From positions 1-64,000 of the forward strand of contig JAFECQ010000019.1 in NCBI GenBank assembly GCA_018242065.1: 64,000 nt of DNA, given 5' to 3'. Shown here piece after piece: positions 53,760-62,023 of the stretch. This stretch comes from Pseudomonadota bacterium. Lineage in GTDB: Bacteria; Pseudomonadota; Alphaproteobacteria; UBA9655. The translations under genes were made by a program, and so were the position numbers. Numbering within the stretch: the first letter of the stretch is position 1; each line of letters opens with the position of its first letter. Below the pieces are notes generated by a model. That model had not been told where the DNA came from and did not search any database. It worked only from the letters and a program-made list of their open reading frames with translations.

Positions 53760-56599
53760 TACATTTTCCCCCATTCCTGAAGGCGTGCGAGATGGGCATA
53801 GTCATTATATTTAAGACCTTTGATAGGAAGTGGGTTTGCAGGATAGGGCGTCTGTTCATTCTCGAATAAGTGAATGATACGCTCAAGTCCTAAAAGGGCC
53901 TTTAAAGAAGTCTCGTGAGGGTCGCCAGAAAGTGTTTTAATTTGTCCCCCTTTGCGATCGCCTTTTAGCTGCCAAAACTGAAGGCTTTCAAGCTCGGTGG
54001 ATGTGATTCCTTCAAACCCTTGCTTTAAAGCGATGGCTCCTTCTAAAGGAAGTTGAGGTGCAAAACCAAATTGAACATCTTGATCTGAGGGGGGCGTGCC
54101 TGTTTTATAGTCAAGTATATGGAGCCGACCATCCGGCAAAAGATCAATACGATCTGCCTTAGCTGTGCATTCAAAAGAACCCTGTGGCGTCTCAAGAACG
54201 AGTGTCCCCTTTACTTCAGTAAAAGTTTGTGTTCCTCGAAGACGAGTTGATCTTTCATATGCAATAAACCAATGGGCGAGATTATGAAATCGGGGCCACC
54301 AGAATAGTTTTGCGGCAGAATCATGCTCATAGGGCTCAAAGAGTGTTTTGCCAATAAACAAAAGGGTATCGAGAGCATCTTTACGATGAGGGTCAGGGCA
54401 AATTTTAAAGAATTGGTCCAAAACCTGATGGATAAAAGTTCCTTTATCTGAAGCTTGGATCTCATTATTCAAAGAATCAAGAGAGGAAAGAGCAAGAATA
54501 TGGCGGGCGTAAAGGGCATAAGGATCGCGCATCCAGGTTTCAATTTGCGTTACTGAAAGACGTCGAGGGCGTGTCTTGAGGGGTGGTGTGGGCAAAGGAG
54601 AGAGCCGGATGTCTTGCTGAAGAGGACGATCGAGCTGTTGTGTCCACTCAAGAATGTGTGGCTCTTCGGGGAGAGAGAGATTCCAAGCTTTCAAATAAAC
54701 CTCAAGGCGCGCAAGCCATCTGCATGCCAACGTTGGGGTGCCATCAACCTTTAAAGCACGCGTTAAATAGACTTTTTGGCTTGAGAAAGCTTGGCCAAAA
54801 TCGTGGGCAGAAAGGCCAATGCGTCTTTCAGGTGAGGGGAAGCCCATCTCTTGTCGCATTGGGCGATTGAGCCAAGGATCCACGTCAATCATCGGTGGCC
54901 ATGTTCCGTCATTAAGTCCCCCGAGTATCATAACGTCTGCATGAAAAAGCCTTGCTTCGATAGGACCAAGAATGGCTAAACGTGGATGTTTTTGAGGTCG
55001 GAAACGAATACTTTGGCCTTGAAAAAGTTCCTTAAGAAGGGAGGGGTATTCCCCTAGCGTAAGCGGAGGGAAAGATTCGGCAGTCTTTATAAGCTCATCA
55101 AAAAAATCTTTAGTTGCCTCGCCCTTCGCTCCTTTCCAAAGTTGACAAATGCCATTCTCATTCATTGAAAGAGCTTCGGCTATCTTCAAGTGATGGTTTA
55201 AAATCTCAACGAAGGAAGCGCCCTCAATTCTCTTTAAAGGGCGAATAAGGCGTTGAAAATCAGCAAACCATGGAGATTCAGAAGAGCGAGCACCTTCTCT
55301 CAAAACGTGTTTCTCAAATTGTCGAATTTTCGACCGTAATGTGCCAGCAGGCCTCTGCAGGAAAAAGAGGGGATGCTTTAAAAGAGAAAGAAGAGCGACC
55401 TTATCATGAGGGCTTGCTGCAAATTCTGCACAAAGGATCAAGAAAACGGCTGGAGGTGTTTGATCGAGAGCATCCCCAGATGAGCTGTCGATCTCAATAC
55501 CCCAGCGTTTAAGCTCCCACGTCACACGTTCTGCAAGTTTTAAATCAGAGGTAATAAGAGCGATTTTTTGGTGAGGCGTCTCGAGTTGTTGACGAAAAAG
55601 GACTGAAATGGCAAGTGCTTCTTCTTGAGGTGAAGCACAAGGGATAAAAGTCACGCCTTCTAATGCTTTTTCAGGTGAAATCGAGTTGAGAGAAAAGGAT
55701 GATTTTTGAGCTTCTGAAAAAAGGCGAGCACGTGCAATGCTATTTTTACTTGGTTTTTCGAGGTTGGGCCAAACAGGAATTTCTGAAGGCAAAAGATTCA
55801 CTTTTTGTAAAAATCGAACCGGCGCATATTGGGGATGGCAGGGGGAGAGATCGTGCACCTCTTCGTCATCAAGTGTTGTCTCTAGTCCTGGCAGAATGAC
55901 ATTGCCTTGCGGGAGAGAAGCAATAGCCTGAAGAAGGCGTGCTGTGGCAGGCATTGTTCCTGTTGAACCTGCTGCGATAATTGGATGTTGGGGGGGTGTC
56001 TTTTTCCAACGGGCGAGCATTCTCTCAACTAGCAGATGATGGCGTGTGTAGGGTTCTAACAGGCTTTTTTCTTCTAAAATCCTTGGCCAATGGGTGGTGA
56101 TAATTTCAAGAAAATGAAGTGTCAATTGCCAGTGATTGGCGAATTCAGATGGCACGAGATGAGCTAAATTTTCCCAAGGAACATTCTCAATGGCCGCTTG
56201 ATCCATAAGTCTTACAAGGCTTTTGGCAAGTTTAAGAGAGAGGAGAGGGGAGGAGGGAAGATCGGTTTGGTTTGTATATTCCTCGATAAGGTTCGTAAGA
56301 AGCCCTAGACGTTTGAAAGGAGGAATGAGAGTATTTAAGTGGACTTCGTCTTGAGGAAAACTTACCCATTCTAGGTCTTCATCCAGATCACCAAGGGGAG
56401 ATAGTCTTGGCAATAAAATACAATGACCTTGGTTTTGGCGACTCAAAGCATTGCTTAATTCAAGACATGCCCGACGAGTCGGGAGAAAGATCTCCATTTG
56501 AGCAAGGCTAAAAGGATTGTCTTTGCTAAGATGTAATAATCCTTTCGCAAGGTTTTCTAAAAACGAATATCCTGAGGGAATGGTGTAAACCCCAACCAT
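53759..56599 (-). CDS. addB: Double-strand break repair protein AddB
   Basis: A 946-residue partner of AddA, of the alphaproteobacterial type. The N-terminal inactive helicase-like part begins with Y-T-I-P-S-G and F-L-P-T-R-R-A. The C-terminal nuclease has L-H-I-L-D-Y-K-T-G-T and Q-L-P-L-E-G-A. A GTG 9 bases upstream is an alternative start. First gene of addB-addA-trxA-(YCII-GrpB). Confidence 0.93.
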   Translation of the reverse strand: MVGVYTIPSGYSFLENLAKGLLHLSKDNPFSLAQMEIFLPTRRACLELSNALSRQNQGHCILLPRLSPLGDLDEDLEWVSFPQDEVHLNTLIPPFKRLGLLTNLIEEYTNQTDLPSSPLLSLKLAKSLVRLMDQAAIENVPWENLAHLVPSEFANHWQLTLHFLEIITTHWPRILEEKSLLEPYTRHHLLVERMLARWKKTPPQHPIIAAGSTGTMPATARLLQAIASLPQGNVILPGLETTLDDEEVHDLSPCHPQYAPVRFLQKVNLLPSEIPVWPNLEKPSKNSIARARLFSEAQKSSFSLNSISPEKALEGVTFIPCASPQEEALAISVLFRQQLETPHQKIALITSDLKLAERVTWELKRWGIEIDSSSGDALDQTPPAVFLILCAEFAASPHDKVALLSLLKHPLFFLQRPAGTLRSKIRQFEKHVLREGARSSESPWFADFQRLIRPLKRIEGASFVEILNHHLKIAEALSMNENGICQLWKGAKGEATKDFFDELIKTAESFPPLTLGEYPSLLKELFQGQSIRFRPQKHPRLAILGPIEARLFHADVMILGGLNDGTWPPMIDVDPWLNRPMRQEMGFPSPERRIGLSAHDFGQAFSSQKVYLTRALKVDGTPTLACRWLARLEVYLKAWNLSLPEEPHILEWTQQLDRPLQQDIRLSPLPTPPLKTRPRRLSVTQIETWMRDPYALYARHILALSSLDSLNNEIQASDKGTFIHQVLDQFFKICPDPHRKDALDTLLFIGKTLFEPYEHDSAAKLFWWPRFHNLAHWFIAYERSTRLRGTQTFTEVKGTLVLETPQGSFECTAKADRIDLLPDGRLHILDYKTGTPPSDQDVQFGFAPQLPLEGAIALKQGFEGITSTELESLQFWQLKGDRKGGQIKTLSGDPHETSLKALLGLERIIHLFENEQTPYPANPLPIKGLKYNDYAHLARLQEWGKM

Positions 56600-56736
56600 A
56601 GTGCTCACTTTGTCTTAAACATGAGAGAACTATAGCGGGAATTGAAAAGTTAAGCAGCAGAGAATTTTGGGGTTTGTGCGTTTGCTTGAGTTTTGGATAT
56701 ATGTTTATTTTTTTTATTAAAAAACAAAAGGTACTG

Positions 56737-56799
56737 TCATCCCGGGACTTAGAAATTCAATGCTCTTAAGAGAGCAAGATTTCCTAGCTCCCGGGATGA
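56737..56799. repeat. Nested inverted repeat between addB and an exported protein gene
   Basis: Outer arms TCATCCCGGGA and TCCCGGGATGA match perfectly over 11 bp. Between them lies a second perfect hairpin, TGCTCT/AGAGCA (56761-56776). The outer word GTCATCC is shared with the hairpins at 58791 and 59470. No T-run follows. Confidence 0.8.
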
Positions 56800-56821
56800 T
56801 GAAGACATAATTAAAATTTAC

Positions 56822-57610
56822 CTACTCATCACTATCACTACCGCTACCACTTTCCTCTTCTCCAAGTGAAAACTTTTGACGAATGGAGCGCGTTTTTGTT
56901 GCTTGTCCACCTCGGGTAATGGGTATTAAAGCTCCAGGAGCGTAAATAGCTACGTGTTTCACACCGGCTGCTAATGTAGCACGTTCTCTTGTGAAGTCAT
57001 CCCCCATAGCGGATGGAGAGCCTTCTTGAGCGGCTAAAATACGGGTTTTTTTAACCACACTTAATTTAGGCTTCTTGGCCCCTGTTAAATCAAATACAAC
57101 GTTAATATCAACACGAAAATCCTCTTCCTCAGTTTGATATTTTAAAACGCCTGTAAATTCTGTAGGTGTACCATCCCTTGAATTTGCATGTTGAACGGTA
57201 ATTGCAGGCTCACTCTCTTCAGTTACGACAGGTTCATAAACATGGACAGATAAGACATGGTCTTCTGGTAATAATGCAAGAGCACGTTGGGTGACAGTTA
57301 GATCAGCTCTTGGCGAATTAAATAAATTAAAAATTTCTTGAATGGGTCCTTCCACACTGCATGGTTCGCCAGAAAAGTAACCATCCAAGGTTGCTAAAGA
57401 TGCTGTTGGTGCTAAAACATCTTTTCTATCTTCCAAAAGCTGTTGAACTCTGGGAGATGCTGAGCCAGGTCGTGCTTTTACGACGTAGATTGTTCCTGGC
57501 CGTCTATAACCACCCTCATCTTCATCTCCAGCTTTCCCTCCGCTCATAGCGTGCGCAGAGGTGAAGCAAGAACATAACATTATCATTAACATTGAATATT
57601 TTTTTAACAT
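56822..57610 (-). CDS. Exported protein of unknown function, 262 aa
   Basis: A signal peptide covers about residues 1-21 (two Lys, hydrophobic core, A-H-A). A Gly/Asp-rich stretch follows, then a mixed region. A central segment F-T-G-V-L-K-Y-Q-T-E-E-E-D-F-R-V-D-I-N-V-V-F-D-L looks like beta strands. The C-terminus is a low-complexity acidic tail of Ser, Gly, Asp and Glu. It stands alone. Exported, host-interaction or surface role is possible but not shown. Confidence 0.6.
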   Translation of the reverse strand: MLKKYSMLMIMLCSCFTSAHAMSGGKAGDEDEGGYRRPGTIYVVKARPGSASPRVQQLLEDRKDVLAPTASLATLDGYFSGEPCSVEGPIQEIFNLFNSPRADLTVTQRALALLPEDHVLSVHVYEPVVTEESEPAITVQHANSRDGTPTEFTGVLKYQTEEEDFRVDINVVFDLTGAKKPKLSVVKKTRILAAQEGSPSAMGDDFTRERATLAAGVKHVAIYAPGALIPITRGGQATKTRSIRQKFSLGEEESGSGSDSDE

Positions 57611-57752
57611 TTTGACATTTTCCCTTATAAATTATTAAACCAATCATCCCAACAATATTACTATGAGAGATATATAGATTATTAGGTTTAAGGTGATTGG
57701 GTGTCAATCAACGAATTTGGCTTTTTTCTGGTAGAAAAAGTGAATGAAATCT

Positions 57753-57944
57753 TTATTCTTCCTCTTTCAAAGGACGTGCTTCATCTACAAGCATAATGGG
57801 AACGCCATCTCGAATGGGGTAGGCAAGTTTTGCACGCGGGCTAATCAATTCTTTCTTCGCTGTGTCATAAGTGAGGGGGCCTTTTGTCAAAGGGCACACA
57901 AGTATCTCAAAGAGTTTTGGGTTTAATCGAGGTTTATTTTTCAT
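57753..57944 (-). CDS. Trm112 family protein
   Basis: A 63-residue protein of the Trm112/YcaR family, small zinc-binding-type activators of methyltransferases. The pattern L[13 protein letters not shown], then L-I-S[17 protein letters not shown] is diagnostic. It lies 9 bp after the LonN gene, the usual alphaproteobacterial order. Confidence 0.92.
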   Translation of the reverse strand: MKNKPRLNPKLFEILVCPLTKGPLTYDTAKKELISPRAKLAYPIRDGVPIMLVDEARPLKEEE

Positions 57945-57953
57945 GAAAGTACC

Positions 57954-58574
57954 TTAGTGAAGAGCTGGTTTTTGTCCTTTTAAGTGAGGAGAAGCCATTT
58001 CCATAAGAGCGATCATCATATCGCATCTTTCTGAAAGAGAAGAAATTTCCAAAAGGGCTTGCTTTTCAATGGGTTTGAAAGGGCAAGCCATGCTGAGAGA
58101 ACTAATGATTAAATCATCGCTTGCGTGATCAATTTCCTCCCAATTCGCCATAATCTCTTGATCTTCCAAATATTCTTTTAAAAGATTTAAAAGACGCGGA
58201 CGATTAACAAAGGGATCTATGTGAGAGTCTTCTAAATCTCGCTCATAGCCTTGATAGTTAACTTTAGCGACTGTGATGGGCTCTTCCTCGATGACTTCTT
58301 CAACCTTAAAACGACAAAGACCGCCAAGGGTAACAAAAACATGGGTTCCATCTTGGAAATTGATAATTTGTCCAACACACCCTTTTTCAAAATGCCCTCC
58401 ATCGGGATTTGCCTGAATAACCCCTACAAGACGGTGGCCGTCTCGAAAAGCGGATTCAATGACGGCTTTCTCATTTTTCCCCTGCAATAAAAGAGGCAAT
58501 TGAGCACGCGGTAATAGAATTGTGCCATTGGCAGCATATAACGGAAGAATTGAGGGAAAATCTTGAAACTTCAT
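57954..58574 (-). CDS. Lon N-terminal (substrate-binding) domain protein
   Basis: A 206-residue stand-alone LonN domain protein without the AAA or protease part. The N-terminus reads I-L-P-L-Y-A-A-N-G-T-I-L-L-P-R-A-Q-L-P-L, then V-G-V-I-Q and G-C-V-G-Q-I-I-N-F. I chose the ATG at 58574, preceded by AAAGGG at 7 nt; an upstream ATG adds nine residues without a site. Function is unknown; probably cotranscribed with the Trm112 gene. Confidence 0.9.
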   Translation of the reverse strand: MKFQDFPSILPLYAANGTILLPRAQLPLLLQGKNEKAVIESAFRDGHRLVGVIQANPDGGHFEKGCVGQIINFQDGTHVFVTLGGLCRFKVEEVIEEEPITVAKVNYQGYERDLEDSHIDPFVNRPRLLNLLKEYLEDQEIMANWEEIDHASDDLIISSLSMACPFKPIEKQALLEISSLSERCDMMIALMEMASPHLKGQKPALH

Positions 58575-58749
58575 AAAAATACCCTTTTTATCTCTTTTCA
58601 TATATATGGGTTTTTAAATGATTTGGCAACTCAAGCATATAAAATTTTCGAATGATGATGGAGTTTAAAATTAATCACAGATTTCTAATTAAACCTGTTT
58701 GGGATAAGGAGAATCCGTTTTTGCGTCACGGGAATCAACCCTAATACTC

Positions 58750-58828
58750 CCCCTGATCAAGTCAGGGGTCGTCGAGCTTTTCTCGTTTTTGTCATCCTCG
58801 TCCTCGCCTTCGCGAGGACGAGGATGAC
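58750..58828. repeat. Two perfect hairpins, 7 bp and 17 bp
   Basis: CCCCTGA/TCAGGGG with a 5-base loop (58750-58768), then a perfect 17-bp stem beginning GTCATCCTCGTCC with loop CTTC (58791-58828). They fit short dispersed palindromes (REP-like) more than terminators, as no T-run follows. Confidence 0.8.
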
Positions 58829-59052
58829 ACAGGAAACAGGCTTTTCTTAATATCCGGGATCTGGCGACTTATCCAAAAAATTAAATAGAAATACTTGAGA
58901 GTAAGGCTAATCTCTTTGCTTCGAATAGAATCACAAGCGCTCCAAAATTTATTGAAAATTTTCAACAAAAAATTTCTTATGCTATTTTCTTATAGGTGGA
59001 ATGCAAAAATTATTCTGGTGATGAGGAGAAGGATCACTTATATCTTACATAT

Positions 59053-59219
59053 CAGCACAGGAAACACCTCCCTGTACCTGTGTTGAGATTTTATCATCGA
59101 AGCGCAATGCTTTGGTGTAGGGCCTTCGGGCCCGAGGGGTCGATTTATCGGTCCCACGTCTCCCAGACGTGAAGCCTCCCTGTTAAACTTGGCCGGGTTT
59201 TTAACCCGGCTCTTTTTTT
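59053..59219 (+). ncRNA. Structured RNA candidate, possibly 6S-like
   Basis: Five consecutive hairpins can be drawn: CAGCACAGG/CCTGTGTTG (59053-59085), ATCGAAGC/GCTTTGGT with G-U pairs (59096-59116), GGGCC-ttcg-GGCCC (59120-59133), GGGGTCGAT/ATCGGTCCC (59136-59155) and ACGTCT/AGACGT (59156-59170). A strong terminator follows. The segment CGGTCC followed by GAAGCCT resembles the 3' side of the 6S RNA bubble. The 5' boundary is unknown. The successive hairpins do not form the long 6S rod in any fold I can see, so the class is uncertain. Confidence 0.45.
59192..59219 (+). terminator. Rho-independent terminator after the RNA candidate
   Basis: Stem GCCGGGTT/AACCCGGC with a TTT loop, followed by TCTTTTTTT. 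It is plus-strand; no protein gene ends upstream on that strand, which supports a non-coding transcript. Confidence 0.9.
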
Positions 59220-59469
59220 GTTAAAATTAAATAAACAGGAAGTTTTTTAGATCGTCAATTAATACGACCCGTCATTCCAAAATTTCTTGTCAGCCTTTCA
59301 ATTCAGTGCATTTCTGCCACAGTACTTTGAAATTAGTCTGTCAATGATTGGAGATTCACATTTGATTAAAAATATGGGGTTACCTCATAAAGATTTTTCT
59401 TATGGACAAAACGAGCTTTTTAGGTGAGATAAGTTACTTCTCCCCACGGGCTGATCTGTAGACGCATCG

Positions 59470-59513
59470 CTTTTTCTTGTCATCCTCGCAAAAGCGAGGA
59501 TGACAAGAAAAAG
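59470..59513. repeat. Perfect 20-bp hairpin
   Basis: A 20-bp stem containing CTTGTCATCCTCGC and its exact complement, separated by AAAA. Core words match the hairpins at 56737 and 58791. Confidence 0.85.
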
Positions 59514-59629
59514 AGGAGAGTCCAAGGGATTATTTCGAAGTTCTTTCACGTAGGTCGAGAAATGTGTTTGCAGATTAGTCCACATAGGGAGAGGAAATGC
59601 CCTTACTAATTTTCACAGGATGACCTTAA

Positions 59630-61846
59630 TTAAAAATACAAAAAGCTTGCGAGTTGTTGAAGTTTTGTATTAAGCGATGGTTCCCAACCCCAACTTGGCG
59701 GGAGAATATCTCCTGATCTAAATTCATAATAAATCACTGGATTTAAAGAAAGATAACGGAAAACACTCACTAAGTTTGGATGGGTACCGAACCAGTCTGG
59801 ATTTCGTCCTTGGAGTTCATTCAAATGCTCCGTGTTAGCTCCACGCGTCATAGCTCGTTCAACGGCAGCTTTAACGGCATCGGGTGAACGAGGCGTGAGC
59901 ATGATAACAATAGATGATCGAGAGCTTAAGGTTGACTCATTAGAGAAGAAGTATTGAAGGACTGGAACATCCTGAAGGCCAGGGAAACCGTTCTTAGAAG
60001 ATACTTCTTGGCGTTCATAGATGCCTCCTAACATCAGGGTTTCTCCTAAACGAAGCTTGACAAAAGTGTCAACCCTTGTCTTAGCGACTTGCACCGTTTG
60101 GGTAAGATTAGGATTGGGGGAAGTTAAAAGGCTTCCTTCAACGCCGATAGTTAGGGAAACGATGTCTCCTTGTAAGGATTCAGGGGTAATTTCGAGTGTC
60201 GTGCCAACGGGGTATTTCACAAGCGTACCACCATACTGTCCAGTAAAACCGTTAACAAGTTCCTGGCCCGCAAAAAAAACAGACGATTTTTTAAGAAAGG
60301 TCATAAGCGAAGGGCGGCTTACAACTTCTGTGCGGTTATCAATGGCATTCGCAATGTTAAGGCTATAGGTTAAACCTGCCCATGTTAAACCCGCTGTGAA
60401 AACGCGTCCAGAAATAGATCCCTTATTGTCAAAAACATACTGCGTTGTTGAAGGATTAAAAGCTGCGTTTGCCCCCGCATTGTTGTCTTGATTGGCTTTA
60501 AAACCCTGATCTGCATTAACAGTCACATTGTTAAATTGAGCGAGGTTGGGTTGATTAGCGCCAGGTGCTCCGCTTCCATAGAAACTACCTTTGAACATAC
60601 TATAGCCGCCAGGTGTAAGGGTAACGGCTAAGTTCTCAAGAATATTATTACCTTTTGACGTTATCGCATCTTCTGAAATGCGCAGAACATAACAGTCGAT
60701 AACAATTTGCTGCTCATCGTTTTCAGTGGACGTCTTTTTGCTTTTCTCCACCTCATCGCTGCTGTCATTCGTATCTCCAGTGGGCAAAGGTGATTCTAAC
60801 ACCTTGCTTGCTTCACTTTTTGTATCGATATCAGCTGGGCTTCCAGGGGTTGCGCTCGAGCTATCACCACCACCACCACCTCCTCCAGTGGGAGCGCTGC
60901 TTCCCGATGCAGATGATGATGAAGAAGTTGCAGAAGACGATGAAGGAGTTGAACCCGCTGTTGAAGTTGAAGGGGTTGTGCTTGAGGTGGTTGATCCAGG
61001 AGTTGAAGTTGAAGGAGTTGTGCTTGAGATTGAAGGCGTTGAAGAAGGGGGAGTCACTGGTGTTGTTGTTGGTGTCGTTGGCGAAGGAGTGGTCGTCGTT
61101 GCAGCCGCAAGATTAATTCTTCCGCTTTTATAAAGAGACTGCCAATCAGCTAACCGGCTAGCTACGTGATTTACAGATGGATCATTTCCAGCTTTTGATT
61201 GAAAAATTTCGAGATTTTTTTGTGCGTTCGTAAAATCTCCCAGCGCGGCATAAATCATCGCTGCTGAACGGTGAGCAAGAGGATCTCCTGGTTTAAGTTT
61301 TATAGCCTTTTCGACTGCAACGAGTGCTGTTTTGAGATCATAAGAATAATATGCAGAAGCAGCTAATTCTTGCCAAAGATCTGGATCATTCGGCTTAATT
61401 AAAAGGGCATTTGCGAAATGCTCCATAGCTTGGTCAAATTTTTGCTCACGATACTCTAATTTACCTAATTGGGTGATGGCAAAGATGTTGGAAGGATCAA
61501 GGTTAATAGCGTTTTGATACCCAACAACTGCAAGCTCAGAACCACTTGCATCGCCGTGTTCTGCTAATTTTTCATAAATAAGTCCATTCAAAAGATGCAG
61601 AGCAACATTTTTAGGTTGAGATTGGAGAGATTGATTGACAATGCTGGATGCTTCTTTGTACTTACCTTCTTCTACAAGACTAATTACTTGCGTAACGGCT
61701 GGTGAAAGTTCCTTTTTAGAATTTAGTGAAGCCAAAGGCGGCTTCATATCAAGGTTGGTTGTAGGGTTCGTTACCTCGCACCCTGTGAGGGTCGCGCCAC
61801 ACATAAAAAGCGTTCCAATTGATCGTTTGTAAAATCGCACCCTCAT
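59630..61846 (-). CDS. TPR-secretin lipoprotein
   Basis: A 738-residue protein. The signal peptide ends in a lipobox (L-T-G-C, Cys23), so it is a lipoprotein. Residues about 45-230 hold TPR motifs (for example Q-A-M-E-H-F-A-N-A-L-L-I-K-P). A Ser/Thr/Pro and poly-Gly linker spans about 235-345. The C-terminal half resembles the secretin domain of GspD/PilQ: V-S-R-P-S-L-M, G-T-T-L-E-I-T-P, R-L-G-E-T-L-M-L-G-G, and V-P-V-L-Q-Y-F-F with I-V-I-M-L-T-P-R. Secretins form outer-membrane gates for type II, III or IV machines. No other secretion or pilus genes are nearby. The ATG has AGGGGA upstream. Confidence 0.85.
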   Translation of the reverse strand: MRVRFYKRSIGTLFMCGATLTGCEVTNPTTNLDMKPPLASLNSKKELSPAVTQVISLVEEGKYKEASSIVNQSLQSQPKNVALHLLNGLIYEKLAEHGDASGSELAVVGYQNAINLDPSNIFAITQLGKLEYREQKFDQAMEHFANALLIKPNDPDLWQELAASAYYSYDLKTALVAVEKAIKLKPGDPLAHRSAAMIYAALGDFTNAQKNLEIFQSKAGNDPSVNHVASRLADWQSLYKSGRINLAAATTTTPSPTTPTTTPVTPPSSTPSISSTTPSTSTPGSTTSSTTPSTSTAGSTPSSSSATSSSSSASGSSAPTGGGGGGGDSSSATPGSPADIDTKSEASKVLESPLPTGDTNDSSDEVEKSKKTSTENDEQQIVIDCYVLRISEDAITSKGNNILENLAVTLTPGGYSMFKGSFYGSGAPGANQPNLAQFNNVTVNADQGFKANQDNNAGANAAFNPSTTQYVFDNKGSISGRVFTAGLTWAGLTYSLNIANAIDNRTEVVSRPSLMTFLKKSSVFFAGQELVNGFTGQYGGTLVKYPVGTTLEITPESLQGDIVSLTIGVEGSLLTSPNPNLTQTVQVAKTRVDTFVKLRLGETLMLGGIYERQEVSSKNGFPGLQDVPVLQYFFSNESTLSSRSSIVIMLTPRSPDAVKAAVERAMTRGANTEHLNELQGRNPDWFGTHPNLVSVFRYLSLNPVIYYEFRSGDILPPSWGWEPSLNTKLQQLASFLYF

Positions 61847-62023
61847 AGTCCCCTGTTTACATAAAAATTTAAGGTGATTTTAATTTTTTTTTAGGAAAAG
61901 TAAATCCCTCTCATCTCTGAAATTGAAAAGAAATTAAAATGGATGCAATACTCAGTAACGCGCCCTCGAATCTGAGTTCTGTTTAAAAGCTTTTGTTTGA
62001 CTTTTTCTGATAAATTATAGAAA

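Larger units (their letters stand above)
58602..59629. other. 1-kb non-coding region with hairpins and an RNA candidate
   Basis: Between the LonN gene and the secretin-like gene. It contains the palindromes at 58750-58828 and 59470-59513 and the structured RNA candidate at 59053-59219. No protein-coding frame of quality was seen. Confidence 0.6.

Noticed and set aside
58895-59086. Short plus-strand frame before the RNA candidate
   Set aside because: No ribosome binding site, no domain, and it runs into the hairpin region; more likely non-coding.
59053-59219. tRNA or tmRNA acceptor
   Set aside because: No cloverleaf with a T-loop GGTTCRA motif, no CCA end and no tag peptide; only stem-loops.
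60726-61133. Open frame on the plus strand opposite the secretin linker
   Set aside because: It is the antisense of the Ser/Thr/Pro- and Gly-rich linker and encodes low-complexity Val/Glu sequence; no start signal.
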